Positions 33,752-41,483 of a stretch of DNA of 64,000 nt are shown here, piece after piece. Location: the NCBI RefSeq assembly GCF_001624695.1, contig NZ_JSEP01000009.1:1-64000 (forward strand), written 5' to 3'. This DNA is from Labrenzia sp. OB1. GTDB lineage: Bacteria > Pseudomonadota > Alphaproteobacteria > Rhizobiales > Stappiaceae. Below the pieces are notes generated by a model, which saw only the letters and a program-made list of their open reading frames with translations, had not been told where the DNA came from and did no database searches. Every line of letters begins with the position of its first letter. Position 1 is the first letter of the stretch. The translations under genes were made by a program, and so were the position numbers.

Positions 33752-34606
33752 TTAAACCGATGCGCCGTCAAGGAAATCGATAACGCGCTTCGGTGCGTTC
33801 TCTTCTGTCTGCTTTTCTGTCGGGATGTCCCAGTAATCGGATCCCTTCAGGCATTCCTGCAGGTAGCGTGCCGCGGACGTGGCATGGAATTCATCGGCTC
33901 CGGGCACGATAAGGCTTGGAATATCGAGACACATCAAGTCTTCCGGTTCAGCGCCTGGGGCCGTGTCGCGGTCGATCAGTCCCCGATACATACCTGTCAC
34001 CGTCAGAAGGTATTTCGCCTGGTCCAGTTCGGCATAGGCCTTGGCGAAATCGTCGGAATTGCGGATCGGCTGGCCCCAGGGGCCACCGCGGGGATCGGCG
34101 CTGAAATTCTTGTCGTGGCTGCGCGCGAGATCCACCACCGCCTGGAGGCCGTTCTCCCCGACAAAGGCCAGATGGCGGGCAAAACGCTGGTGCCCGCTGA
34201 TCCGGTAACTGGCGCCACCGACGGGCCAGTAGTGCACCATGCTCAGCGTGCGTTCGGGCAGGGCGGCGCCGAAGGCCGCCACGGGACAGCATCCCATGCA
34301 ACCGCCCATCAGATGCGCTTTTTCGACGTTGAGATGATCAAGCAGACCGGCGCCTTGCCGCACGAAATGGTTCCAGGTAATTCGCTCCACCCGGCCGCCC
34401 GACTGACCGTTCTCACGCCGGTCGAACACGATGCAGCGGTATTTCCCGGGCAGGTGATCCAGAAGCCTGATGCGCTTGTAGACGCCAAGGTCTGACCATT
34501 TTTCGATCCGGGCGTCGAAGCCTCCCGGTGAAAACATCAAGAGGGGCGGGCCGTCGCCCAGCACCTCGTAGCGGGTTTCGATCCCGTCAATTTCAATCAT
34601 CGGCAT
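33752..34606 (-). CDS. Alpha/beta hydrolase with a cysteine nucleophile
   Basis: This 284-residue protein opens with PMIEIDGIETRYEVLGDGPPLLMFSPGGFD, the typical strand and oxyanion hole of the fold. The nucleophile elbow reads HLMGGCMGCCPVAAFG (about 122-137), with Cys where most relatives have Ser, as in dienelactone hydrolase. The acid-loop segment SLIVPGADEFHATSAARYL is present. The last His expected about 25 residues later is not obvious (DIPTEKQTEENAPKRVIDFL). It is the last gene of the minus-strand unit after the PanB-like gene. A ring-fission-product or lactone hydrolase is plausible; substrate unknown. The start is chosen at ATG 34606 with AAGGA upstream; the frame runs further into panB-like. 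Confidence 0.75.
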   Translation of the reverse strand: MPMIEIDGIETRYEVLGDGPPLLMFSPGGFDARIEKWSDLGVYKRIRLLDHLPGKYRCIVFDRRENGQSGGRVERITWNHFVRQGAGLLDHLNVEKAHLMGGCMGCCPVAAFGAALPERTLSMVHYWPVGGASYRISGHQRFARHLAFVGENGLQAVVDLARSHDKNFSADPRGGPWGQPIRNSDDFAKAYAELDQAKYLLTVTGMYRGLIDRDTAPGAEPEDLMCLDIPSLIVPGADEFHATSAARYLQECLKGSDYWDIPTEKQTEENAPKRVIDFLDGASV

Positions 34607-34617
34607 GGATGCAGTCC

Positions 34618-35439
34618 TTATCTTGACGGCGGTGTACCCTTGATTTGGCGCGCGGCGCGGACGTCTTCGCCCAACTCCTTGATTGCCGAGTGGATGATCT
34701 TCGCCACATTGGCGTAGTTGTCGGTGTCGCTGTCGAGCGCTTTGGCGCTGTAGCCGATGGCAGCATTCGCCATGCGCACGCGGCCGTCCAGCCACGGGCC
34801 GCCCCCGAAACCGCCAATCACGGGAACACCGATCTGTTCCACCACCTTGGGGCCGACCACCGAACCGGAATTGGTGAAATCGAGTATGGATGCACCAGCG
34901 GCTTCCAGCATTTTTGCCTCTTTGATCAGCCGTTCGGTCATGCCTTCCGGCACATGCGCATCGGCGCGGTTCATCGCGCCATATTCCATGCCGTAGGCAA
35001 GCGCAGTCTGCGGCGTGACGCCGAACTGGGCCCAGACCGGAATGCCGGCCTTGACCAAAGCTGTTGTGGCTTCGGGAAAATCGGCGGCCCCGTCCAGCTT
35101 GATCATGTCGACGCCGGCTTCCTTGACGAAGCGAATGGCGGCGCGCACGGCGCTTTCGGCTCCTTCCTGGAGCGGTCCATAAGGAAAGTCGGCGCTCAAG
35201 AGCGCGTTTTTCACACCGCGCCGCACCGCCTGGGTCACGGTGAGCATCTGATCCATGGTGATTTCCAGCGGATTGGACTGACCCCAGAGATTGTGGCCGA
35301 CCGTATCGCCGACAGAGACGATATCGACGCCGGTACGGTCGACGATCTGTGCCATCTGATAGTCCCAGACGACGACGCCGAAGATTTTCTTGCCCTCACG
35401 CTTCATCTGTTGAAGCGCCGGAAGTGTGACTTTAGCCAT
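34618..35439 (-). CDS. PanB-like (ketopantoate hydroxymethyltransferase/PEP-mutase superfamily) enzyme
   Basis: PanB adds a hydroxymethyl group to 2-oxoisovalerate. Relatives in this TIM-barrel superfamily form or break C-C bonds next to a keto acid using a bound divalent metal. The 273-residue protein has SVGDTVGHNLWG (about 40-51, Asp metal ligand), LLSADFPYGPLQEGAESAVR (about 83-102) and MIKLDGAADFPE (about 117). Its location inside an aromatic-catabolism unit between a Pht5-like gene and a hydrolase argues against pantothenate biosynthesis. A retro-aldol step on a keto-acid intermediate is a reasonable guess. The true start is ATG 35439. Confidence 0.75.
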   Translation of the reverse strand: MAKVTLPALQQMKREGKKIFGVVVWDYQMAQIVDRTGVDIVSVGDTVGHNLWGQSNPLEITMDQMLTVTQAVRRGVKNALLSADFPYGPLQEGAESAVRAAIRFVKEAGVDMIKLDGAADFPEATTALVKAGIPVWAQFGVTPQTALAYGMEYGAMNRADAHVPEGMTERLIKEAKMLEAAGASILDFTNSGSVVGPKVVEQIGVPVIGGFGGGPWLDGRVRMANAAIGYSAKALDSDTDNYANVAKIIHSAIKELGEDVRAARQIKGTPPSR

Positions 35440-35449
35440 TTCAGGCTCC

Positions 35450-36436
35450 TTAGATGACGAATTCCTCGAAGGTTTCCAGGGCGAACATTTCCTCGACGCG
35501 CAGCACACGCGGCGACAGACCCTGTTCGTGGTGGTAGCGCAGGAAGGTCTCCAGCACCTTGCGGTTCTTCTCCAGGCCGTAGGGCCAGAAGTCTGGCCCC
35601 ATCAGCTCTACCGCTTCTTCGACATGGGCATTGAACCAGGGCAGCATTCCCTTCAGTGCGCTGGTCTCGCCATTGTCGTGATAGGTGATCCGCTGAGCTT
35701 CGCGAAAAGCCTGATAAAGGTTCATGGCAATCCAGCGGTTGGCTTCGTAGACTTCCCGGCGGATCGCGATAACATGCATGATCGGGAAGATGCCGGTCTC
35801 GCGCCAGTACTGCTTTTCGACGGGAATGTGGTCGGGAAACAGCCGCCGGACCGTAACGCCGTCGTAGGTGGACGGCTTGCGGGCGGTATGCAGGGCGTCG
35901 ATTTCGCCGGTCCGGAGCATTTGTGCAAGTGTCTTGCCTTCACCGATCGGCTCGACACTGATGTTCTCCGGCAGGTTCAGTTTCAGTTTTTCCTCGCGGT
36001 TGGGCGCTTCTTCGCCTCCGGTCACATAGGTCACGCTGTCCACCGGCACACCGTAGTGGTCCGACAGGATGCCGCGGATCCAGACCGGTGCGGTCATCTG
36101 GTACTCCGGCACGCCGACGCGCTTGCCGATCAGGTCCTGCGCCGTCTCGATCCCCGAATTCGCATTCACGTAGATACAGGAGTGACGGAAAAAACGGCTC
36201 GGATAGACCGGGATCGCAACGAACGGCCGCTCCGGGCGGCTGAGCGAGACGGTGTAGGAGGACATCGACATTTCAGAAACGTCGAATTCCCTCTGCCTCA
36301 GCATACGGAAGAAGGTCTCCTCGACGATCATGTCGAGGAACCGCAGGTCGATGCCCTCGGGGCGGACACGTCCGTCCTTGAGCGGCATGACACGGTCATA
36401 CCCCCAACAGCCGAGGGTAAGCGGAAGATTGGCCAT
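35450..36436 (-). CDS. 4,5-dihydroxyphthalate decarboxylase-like protein (Pht5 family), copy 2
   Basis: This 328-residue protein is the better Pht5 match of the two. It begins LPLTLGCWGYDRVMPLKDGRV and has VEETFFRMLRQREFDVSEMSMSSY, IPVYPSRFFRHSCIYVN near 75-92, DLIGKRVGVPEYQMTAPVWIRGIL near 105-128 and PYGLEKNRKVLETFLRYHHEQGL near the end. It has no signal peptide. In phthalate degradation Pht5 turns 4,5-dihydroxyphthalate into protocatechuate. It lies between the reductase and the PanB-like gene, 10-17 bases from each. The start is placed at ATG 36436; a TTG at 36457 overlapping the reductase stop is possible. Confidence 0.85.
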   Translation of the reverse strand: MANLPLTLGCWGYDRVMPLKDGRVRPEGIDLRFLDMIVEETFFRMLRQREFDVSEMSMSSYTVSLSRPERPFVAIPVYPSRFFRHSCIYVNANSGIETAQDLIGKRVGVPEYQMTAPVWIRGILSDHYGVPVDSVTYVTGGEEAPNREEKLKLNLPENISVEPIGEGKTLAQMLRTGEIDALHTARKPSTYDGVTVRRLFPDHIPVEKQYWRETGIFPIMHVIAIRREVYEANRWIAMNLYQAFREAQRITYHDNGETSALKGMLPWFNAHVEEAVELMGPDFWPYGLEKNRKVLETFLRYHHEQGLSPRVLRVEEMFALETFEEFVI

Positions 36437-36453
36437 GATGCTATACTCTCGGC

Positions 36454-37443
36454 TCAATAAAATTCGTCGAAATGGAGCTGGTTCATCGGCACGCCGGCCT
36501 CATGCGCCATCTTCTGGATGGCTGCGGCCATCACCGGGGGGCCGGCGAAATAGATCTCGTGATCCTTCAGTCTTTCGCCGAAATCCGCTTCGACGACCTC
36601 ATGCAGGAAGCCGCTGCGTTGGCCTTCCGTTGCCTGGGTGTCCGAGAGAGCTGCGATAAAGCTGATCCGGCCGGAAATGTCTCCGCCCAGAAGCGAAGCA
36701 TCTATAAGGTCGTTTTCGGCCCGGCAGCCGTAGTAGAAATGGAGCTTGCGGCGCTTCAGCAGTCCGGCAGCAGCAGCGCCCCGGGCGATGGATACCATCG
36801 GCGACAGGCCCGACCCGCCGGCCATCAGGATGATGTCACGTGGCCTGTCCGGACGCAGATAGGCCGTACTGTAGGGACCGTCGATGGAGATCTCCGTACC
36901 ATCCTTCAAGGCGAAGAGCTGCCCGGTCGCAACGCCGCCGGGGACCTTCTTGATCTGGAAAGACCAATTTCCCTCACCTGGCAGGTTGCACATGGAATAG
37001 GCGCGTGCGCCATTCACCCCCGGCAGCGACAGCAGGGCGTATTGCCCCGGCAGGAAGCCGTCTTCCCCCTCGAATTCGAAACGGAATTCGCGAATGTCAT
37101 GAGTGATGTCCGACAGGCGGGTCAGCCGGGCTTTCCGGCGCTTGGGCGGGTGAGGGGTGATGTAATTCTCGTCGGCCCGGAACTTTATCGTGCACCGGCC
37201 GGAGGGCCGGGCCTGGCACCCCAGCCAGCGGTTGCGCTTCAGATCGCGCTCCGACCAGGCCGGGGCGTCCTCGCGCAGATGCGAGACGTCGCCCTCGACC
37301 AGTTCGAACCTGCAATTTCCACAAGAGCCGACATTGCAGGAATAGGCCATGCCGACATTGGCACGAAGGGCCGCCCGAAGAATTGTATCGTTCTCGTCGC
37401 AGACAAATGTATCTGCGCTGTTAAGAATTGATATTTCCGTCAT
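36454..37443 (-). CDS. Oxygenase reductase: plant-type 2Fe-2S ferredoxin fused to an FAD/NAD reductase
   Basis: This 329-residue protein transfers electrons from NAD(P)H to a terminal oxygenase. The N-terminal ferredoxin has SCNVGSCGNCRFEL (about 35-48) and a later Cys in WLGCQARP (about 74), giving the four cluster ligands. The flavin domain has ARAYSMCNLP near 148, and the nucleotide domain has ILMAGGSGLSPMVSIARG near 205 and YFAGPPVMAAAI near 300. The order ferredoxin-FAD-NAD is that of benzoate/toluene-monooxygenase reductases rather than of the phthalate reductase Pht2, where the ferredoxin is C-terminal. It lies 22 bases after the IclR gene. Confidence 0.92.
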   Translation of the reverse strand: MTEISILNSADTFVCDENDTILRAALRANVGMAYSCNVGSCGNCRFELVEGDVSHLREDAPAWSERDLKRNRWLGCQARPSGRCTIKFRADENYITPHPPKRRKARLTRLSDITHDIREFRFEFEGEDGFLPGQYALLSLPGVNGARAYSMCNLPGEGNWSFQIKKVPGGVATGQLFALKDGTEISIDGPYSTAYLRPDRPRDIILMAGGSGLSPMVSIARGAAAAGLLKRRKLHFYYGCRAENDLIDASLLGGDISGRISFIAALSDTQATEGQRSGFLHEVVEADFGERLKDHEIYFAGPPVMAAAIQKMAHEAGVPMNQLHFDEFY

Positions 37444-37465
37444 TGGCCCTCTTTATCCATGGTTG

Positions 37466-38290
37466 CTACACGTAGATTTTTGGCCGCCCGGCAAACCCCA
37501 GGGTGTGCGAGATCTGTTCGGTGACCTCGATCACCTGCGGTGCAAGTTGCGGGAACTGGCGTTTTTTCATTCGAAGCCGCGGCCCGGCCACACCGACGGC
37601 GCCCAGCACGCGGCCATCGTTTTGGTAGATCGGAGCCGCAAGGCAGCGGGTGCCCTCTTCACATTCCTCGTCTTCGACGGCAAAACCCCGACGCTGCACG
37701 AGGCGGATCCGTTCGCGCAGTTCTTCTTCGTCCGTCATGGTCTTGTCGGTCATTTTCTCCCGCGGCTGCATCAGATACCTGTCGAGCTCGGCGGACCGCA
37801 TGCCGGCAAGAAGGCACAGGCCTTCGGCAACGCAATAGGCAGGCCGGCTTTTGCCTGTGCCGGACTTCAGCCGCAGGGTCTGCGGGCTTTCGAAGTCGTG
37901 CAGATAAACCGCGCGGTCGCCTTGCAGCACCGCGAGCCGCACGTTTTCCTGGGTGCGCTCGCGCAGTTCGTTCAAGATCCGTTTCGATGCATTGGCCACT
38001 TCAAAGCGTGAGCGGACCATGGATCCGAGAGAAAACAGCGCCACGCCGAGCTGGTAACGCCCGTTTTCGGGATTCTGCAGCAACATGTCTTCGTCCAGCA
38101 AGGCGCTGGCCAGCCTGTGCACCGTGCTTTTGGCAACGCCCAGACGCTTGGCCAGTTCGCTGATGCCAAGTTCCTTGTCTTGCGCGTTGAACGTTTTCAG
38201 CAGATGAATTGCTGTAGTGACCGACGACAGGCGAGCGCTGTCCCGCCGCGGGTTACGGTTTGGTTCATTTTTTTCACTTTTCGAGGTCAT
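37466..38290 (-). CDS. IclR-family regulator, likely master regulator of the island
   Basis: This 274-residue protein has an N-terminal winged helix (SSVTTAIHLLKTF, LGISELAKRLGVAKSTVHRLASAL, about 20-60) and an IclR effector domain from about 95 to 255. IclR relatives PcaU and PobR regulate protocatechuate and hydroxybenzoate genes. The start is placed at ATG 38290: the longer frame to 38455 overlaps the neighbour and runs through a copy of the island operator (38311-38335), which would then sit just upstream, as expected for autoregulation. It is transcribed with the reductase operon. The effector is unknown. Confidence 0.9.
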   Translation of the reverse strand: MTSKSEKNEPNRNPRRDSARLSSVTTAIHLLKTFNAQDKELGISELAKRLGVAKSTVHRLASALLDEDMLLQNPENGRYQLGVALFSLGSMVRSRFEVANASKRILNELRERTQENVRLAVLQGDRAVYLHDFESPQTLRLKSGTGKSRPAYCVAEGLCLLAGMRSAELDRYLMQPREKMTDKTMTDEEELRERIRLVQRRGFAVEDEECEEGTRCLAAPIYQNDGRVLGAVGVAGPRLRMKKRQFPQLAPQVIEVTEQISHTLGFAGRPKIYV

Positions 38291-38310
38291 ATCTGAAAAC
38301 ACCTGTTTCT

Positions 38311-38335
38311 GTTCCATTTTGCAGAACCGTGTTCC
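38311..38335. promoter_or_regulatory. IclR-type triple-pentamer operator at the iclR promoter
   Basis: GTTCC-ATTTTGC-AGAAC-cgt-GTTCC, 20 bases before the iclR start codon. It suggests autoregulation and control of the downstream reductase/decarboxylase genes. Confidence 0.65.
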
Positions 38336-38396
38336 AGTTTTCTCGTGATGACCTGAAGTTGTCAACGTTCCAATCCCCATTTCGCGGCGAACGGAG

Positions 38397-40163
38397 TCAT
38401 TCTCCGCTTCGTTCGCCCGGCGTTGTTGCCGTGGCGTGAGAATGCGTGTGGCCATGGCCGTGGTGATGGTGGTGCCCGTGGCTGTGATCGTCAGGCGTAT
38501 ATGGCTGTTCTCCTGACTGGAAATGGATGCGCTCGCCGCCGCGCGGGCCGCGTGGATCTTCCGCGAAGAGCAGAGACTTGACCGTGACCGGAACGGTGAA
38601 GGAAGGCAGGCGGATCTTGCCGAGATCGATATAGTCGAAGTCGCGCAGGCTCAGGCCGTCCAGCACAAGAAGATCGTTGGTCAGGCCGATCTCGTCACGC
38701 AGAATTCCACCTAAAGTCTGGGCAATGTCTCCATCGATGATCACGTAAAGTGGATGGCCAGCCGCCAGACGCGGCGCCATGGCTGTGGCGATTCCGTCTG
38801 CCAGGGCCCGGATTGGCAGGTAGTCGGGAGCGATCCGGTATTCGAAGACCAGCGCGACGTCCCGCGTTTCCGGCGTCATGTCGAAGGCTTCGAAGTGCTT
38901 TGAAATGGCATCGGCCACCTGGTCCGCTCCGGGATGGCGCTGCATGTCGAGATAGGGTTTGAGAACCGGCATGTTGCGCCGGGGCAGAACCCTGCTGGGC
39001 GATGTGATTGTCGAGGTCTGGCCGCTCAGTTGTACCGAATATTCGGAAGCACCGAGCGCCGTCGCCCGTATGCAGGCCACGGCAGGAAGGATCGGCGCGT
39101 TGAGAGCGCCTGCCGACGCGCGGGCTCGTATCGCCTTGCCGAGATGCAGTCCAAGGTCGCCGAAGGATCGGGTTTCGCGCTCATAGACATATTCGCCGAC
39201 GCCGCCCGAAAACATCAACCCGTCGATCGGCGACAGGTTTTCCGGCAGATCCGTGAGGAACAGACGCGCCGTATCCGCAGGCAGCGTCCGGCAAGTCAGA
39301 ACGCGGGTCAGCTGGTCGATCATCGTCTCCGCCACGCGGCCAAGGTCCTCCTCTGACATCGGCATTCCCGGGTGCAGCTCGTAGCCGGCGGTCGAAGCGT
39401 GGTGCCGCCCCGCGGGATCCATCCGGACAACATGATCATCTTCAGTGGCAATCAGGCGGCCGCCTATGTGGAGGGCGCCGGTCCAGGTAATTTTGCCGGC
39501 TTCGCAAAGCGCCAGCTTGGTGGTTCCGCCGCCGATGTCGACATTGAGGATGCGCCGGCCGCTGTCGTGGCTCGCCTTGGCTGCCCCCGAGCCATAGGCT
39601 GCAAGCATTGCTTCCATGTGGTTGCCGGCGGTTGCAGTGACGAAATCACCGCCCTTTTCGGCAACGATACCGGCAATTGCCTCGGCGTTTTCGCGCCGCA
39701 GGGCCTCTCCGGTCAGGATCACCACACCGGCATCGATGTCCGAAGGCAGGACCTTGGCGTCCCGGTAGGCCTTGTCGATGATCGCGCCAAGTGCGGGGCC
39801 GTCGATCGTGGTCGCATCGGCGAAGGGCGTGAACGCGATTTCGGATTCAAAGGCGGTGGCGCGATCGATGATCACATATTTGCTGGCAAGGCTCGAGCCG
39901 ACCCTCTGCAGGTGGACGTTCGAAAAAATCACCTGTGTCCCGGCTGAGCCGATGTCGATGCCGACCGACGTCAGCATCACGTTGTCACGCTGCCAGATCG
40001 GGTTGTCTTCCAAAGGGCCGGGGCTGATGTCGTCATGATCGTGATCGGCATCGCCGTCGTGGTCGTGCGGATAAAAGTCACCGAACATGTGGTCGTCAAT
40101 CGAATGCGGCGTGTCCTTGGAGGGGGCTGCCGTATCGATATCGGTGGCTTTCTTGCTAATCAT
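38397..40163 (-). CDS. EutA-like ATPase (reactivase family), copy 2, with His-rich ends
   Basis: This 588-residue relative of EutA is 85 residues longer than copy 1 because of added ends. The first 50 residues contain PHDHDGDADHDHDD, and the last 32 contain a tract of about 12 His (SHGHHHHHGHGHTHSH). The core shows SVGIDIGSAGTQVIFSNV (about 65-82), VVILTGEALRRENAEA, LNVDIGGGTTKLALCEAG (about 205), LMFSGGVGEYVYE and FDYIDLGKIRLPSFTVPVTV. Start ATG 40163 is preceded by AAAGGAAC, which overlaps the operator. It is divergent from bicupin 2. No B12 lyase is in the window. The His tracts suggest metal binding or delivery during reactivation of a metalloenzyme, which is inference. Confidence 0.85.
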   Translation of the reverse strand: MISKKATDIDTAAPSKDTPHSIDDHMFGDFYPHDHDGDADHDHDDISPGPLEDNPIWQRDNVMLTSVGIDIGSAGTQVIFSNVHLQRVGSSLASKYVIIDRATAFESEIAFTPFADATTIDGPALGAIIDKAYRDAKVLPSDIDAGVVILTGEALRRENAEAIAGIVAEKGGDFVTATAGNHMEAMLAAYGSGAAKASHDSGRRILNVDIGGGTTKLALCEAGKITWTGALHIGGRLIATEDDHVVRMDPAGRHHASTAGYELHPGMPMSEEDLGRVAETMIDQLTRVLTCRTLPADTARLFLTDLPENLSPIDGLMFSGGVGEYVYERETRSFGDLGLHLGKAIRARASAGALNAPILPAVACIRATALGASEYSVQLSGQTSTITSPSRVLPRRNMPVLKPYLDMQRHPGADQVADAISKHFEAFDMTPETRDVALVFEYRIAPDYLPIRALADGIATAMAPRLAAGHPLYVIIDGDIAQTLGGILRDEIGLTNDLLVLDGLSLRDFDYIDLGKIRLPSFTVPVTVKSLLFAEDPRGPRGGERIHFQSGEQPYTPDDHSHGHHHHHGHGHTHSHATATTPGERSGE

Positions 40164-40168
40164 TGTTC

Positions 40169-40193
40169 GTTCCTTTATGCGGACCATCGGTCC
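40169..40193. promoter_or_regulatory. IclR-type triple-pentamer operator between EutA-like 2 and bicupin 2
   Basis: GTTCC-TTTATGC-GGACC-atc-GGTCC. The second and third pentamers also form a perfect GGACC-N3-GGTCC palindrome. It sits in a 117-base divergent promoter, 5 bases from one start codon and 88 from the other. Confidence 0.7.
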
Positions 40194-40280
40194 ATTGACG
40201 AAACAATAACCTCCAAGTTACGTTGATGCAACACCTCAATAGAGTCTGGCTCACGGACTCGCAGAACGTACGGAGCGAAG

Positions 40281-41396
40281 ATGGTGAAACAAGCGATCGT
40301 CTCAGAGAAGCTGGCAGCCAAGTTCAAGACTGAAAAAGAGTCGCCCTATACAAGGTTCATCGCGGGAGAAGGTCTCGACATCATCGACGGTCTTTATGTC
40401 CCGAGCCTGCATGAGGTCGCGTTGAAGCCCTGGGCACGCCGCGGCGGCAACGCGGTTTTCATCAATCACGACGCATCACGGACCACCAACGACTGCTATG
40501 TCATGGAAATCCCGGCGGGCAGGAAACTCGAGCCCCAGCGGCAGCTCTTCGAGGAGACGATCCTCGTGCTGTCCGGCCGCGGTTCGACCATGGTCTGGAA
40601 CGACAGCGGCGACAAGGCCAGCTTCGAATGGGGTCCGGGATCGATCTTCGGTATTCCGCTCAATGCCAGCCACCAGCATTTCAACGGTTCTGGTACGGAA
40701 CCCGCGCGGTTTGTTTCGGTCACCAACATGCCGCCGCTGCTCAACGTGTTCGAAGAGCCGGAATTCCTGTTCGGTACCTCCTACGACTTCAAGGGCCGCT
40801 TCTCCGGCGAGCCGGATTACTTCGCCGATCAGGGCAGGCAGAACGGACTGTTGATGGAGACCAACTTCGTCGCCGACGCGATCAACCTGCCGCTGATCGA
40901 GGCGAAGGAGCGCGGCGCCGGTGGTGGTCATATCCGCTTCCAGCTCGCCAAATGCTCGATGAACAGCCACATCAGCCAGTTTCCGGTCGGCACCTACAAG
41001 AAATGTCACCGCCACGGCCCCGGCGCCCATGTGATCATTCTCTCCGGCGAAGGCTACAGCCTGATGTGGCCGGAAGGGGAGGACCCCAAGCGCTACGACT
41101 GGAAGCCTGGATCGATGATCGTGCCGCCGAACATGTGGTACCACCAGCACTTCAACGGCGGCACAACACCCGCCCGCTATCTGGCGTTCAAGTACGAAGG
41201 GGTCGCGATCCGCAATGCCCAGGGCGTACCTAAGGCCTGGATTTCTCAGCGGATCGGCGGTGACCAGATCGACTATGCCGACGAGCGCATGGACGTGCGC
41301 AACATGTTCAGCGACGCGCTGGCCAAACACGGCCTGACGCCGCGGATGGACGCCGCCTACGATGCGGAACTGGCCGACCTGCCCCCAAAATCCTGA
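40281..41396 (+). CDS. Bicupin protein 2
   Basis: This 371-residue two-cupin protein is a distant relative of bicupin 1. First barrel: PQRQLFEETILVLSGRGSTM (about 87-106, no HxH) with GIPLNASHQHFNGSG as motif 2. Second barrel: YKKCHRHGPGAHVIILSGEGY (about 238-258, HxH followed by a second His in place of Glu) and VPPNMWYHQHFNGG. The C-terminal barrel thus looks like the metal site. It starts the plus-strand unit that continues with the Rieske oxygenase, the NicO-type transporter and the His-rich protein. It may be a ring-cleaving dioxygenase of gentisate-like fold or a regulatory partner of the EutA-like protein. Confidence 0.78.
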   Translation: MVKQAIVSEKLAAKFKTEKESPYTRFIAGEGLDIIDGLYVPSLHEVALKPWARRGGNAVFINHDASRTTNDCYVMEIPAGRKLEPQRQLFEETILVLSGRGSTMVWNDSGDKASFEWGPGSIFGIPLNASHQHFNGSGTEPARFVSVTNMPPLLNVFEEPEFLFGTSYDFKGRFSGEPDYFADQGRQNGLLMETNFVADAINLPLIEAKERGAGGGHIRFQLAKCSMNSHISQFPVGTYKKCHRHGPGAHVIILSGEGYSLMWPEGEDPKRYDWKPGSMIVPPNMWYHQHFNGGTTPARYLAFKYEGVAIRNAQGVPKAWISQRIGGDQIDYADERMDVRNMFSDALAKHGLTPRMDAAYDAELADLPPKS

Positions 41397-41405
41397 TCCT
41401 ATTTT

Positions 41406-41429
41406 CACCGCGCCGGTGCCGGCGCGGTG
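41406..41429 (+). terminator. GC-rich palindrome between bicupin 2 and the Rieske oxygenase
   Basis: A perfect 11-bp inverted repeat, CACCGCGCCGG and its complement, with a 2-base centre, 10 bases after the bicupin stop. No T-run follows on the plus strand. It is probably a processing or partial-termination element. Confidence 0.5.
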
Positions 41430-41483
41430 GCCTGATGGAATGTGAGAAGAACAAGATCAACCCGAAGGACAGGGAGCGAGACA

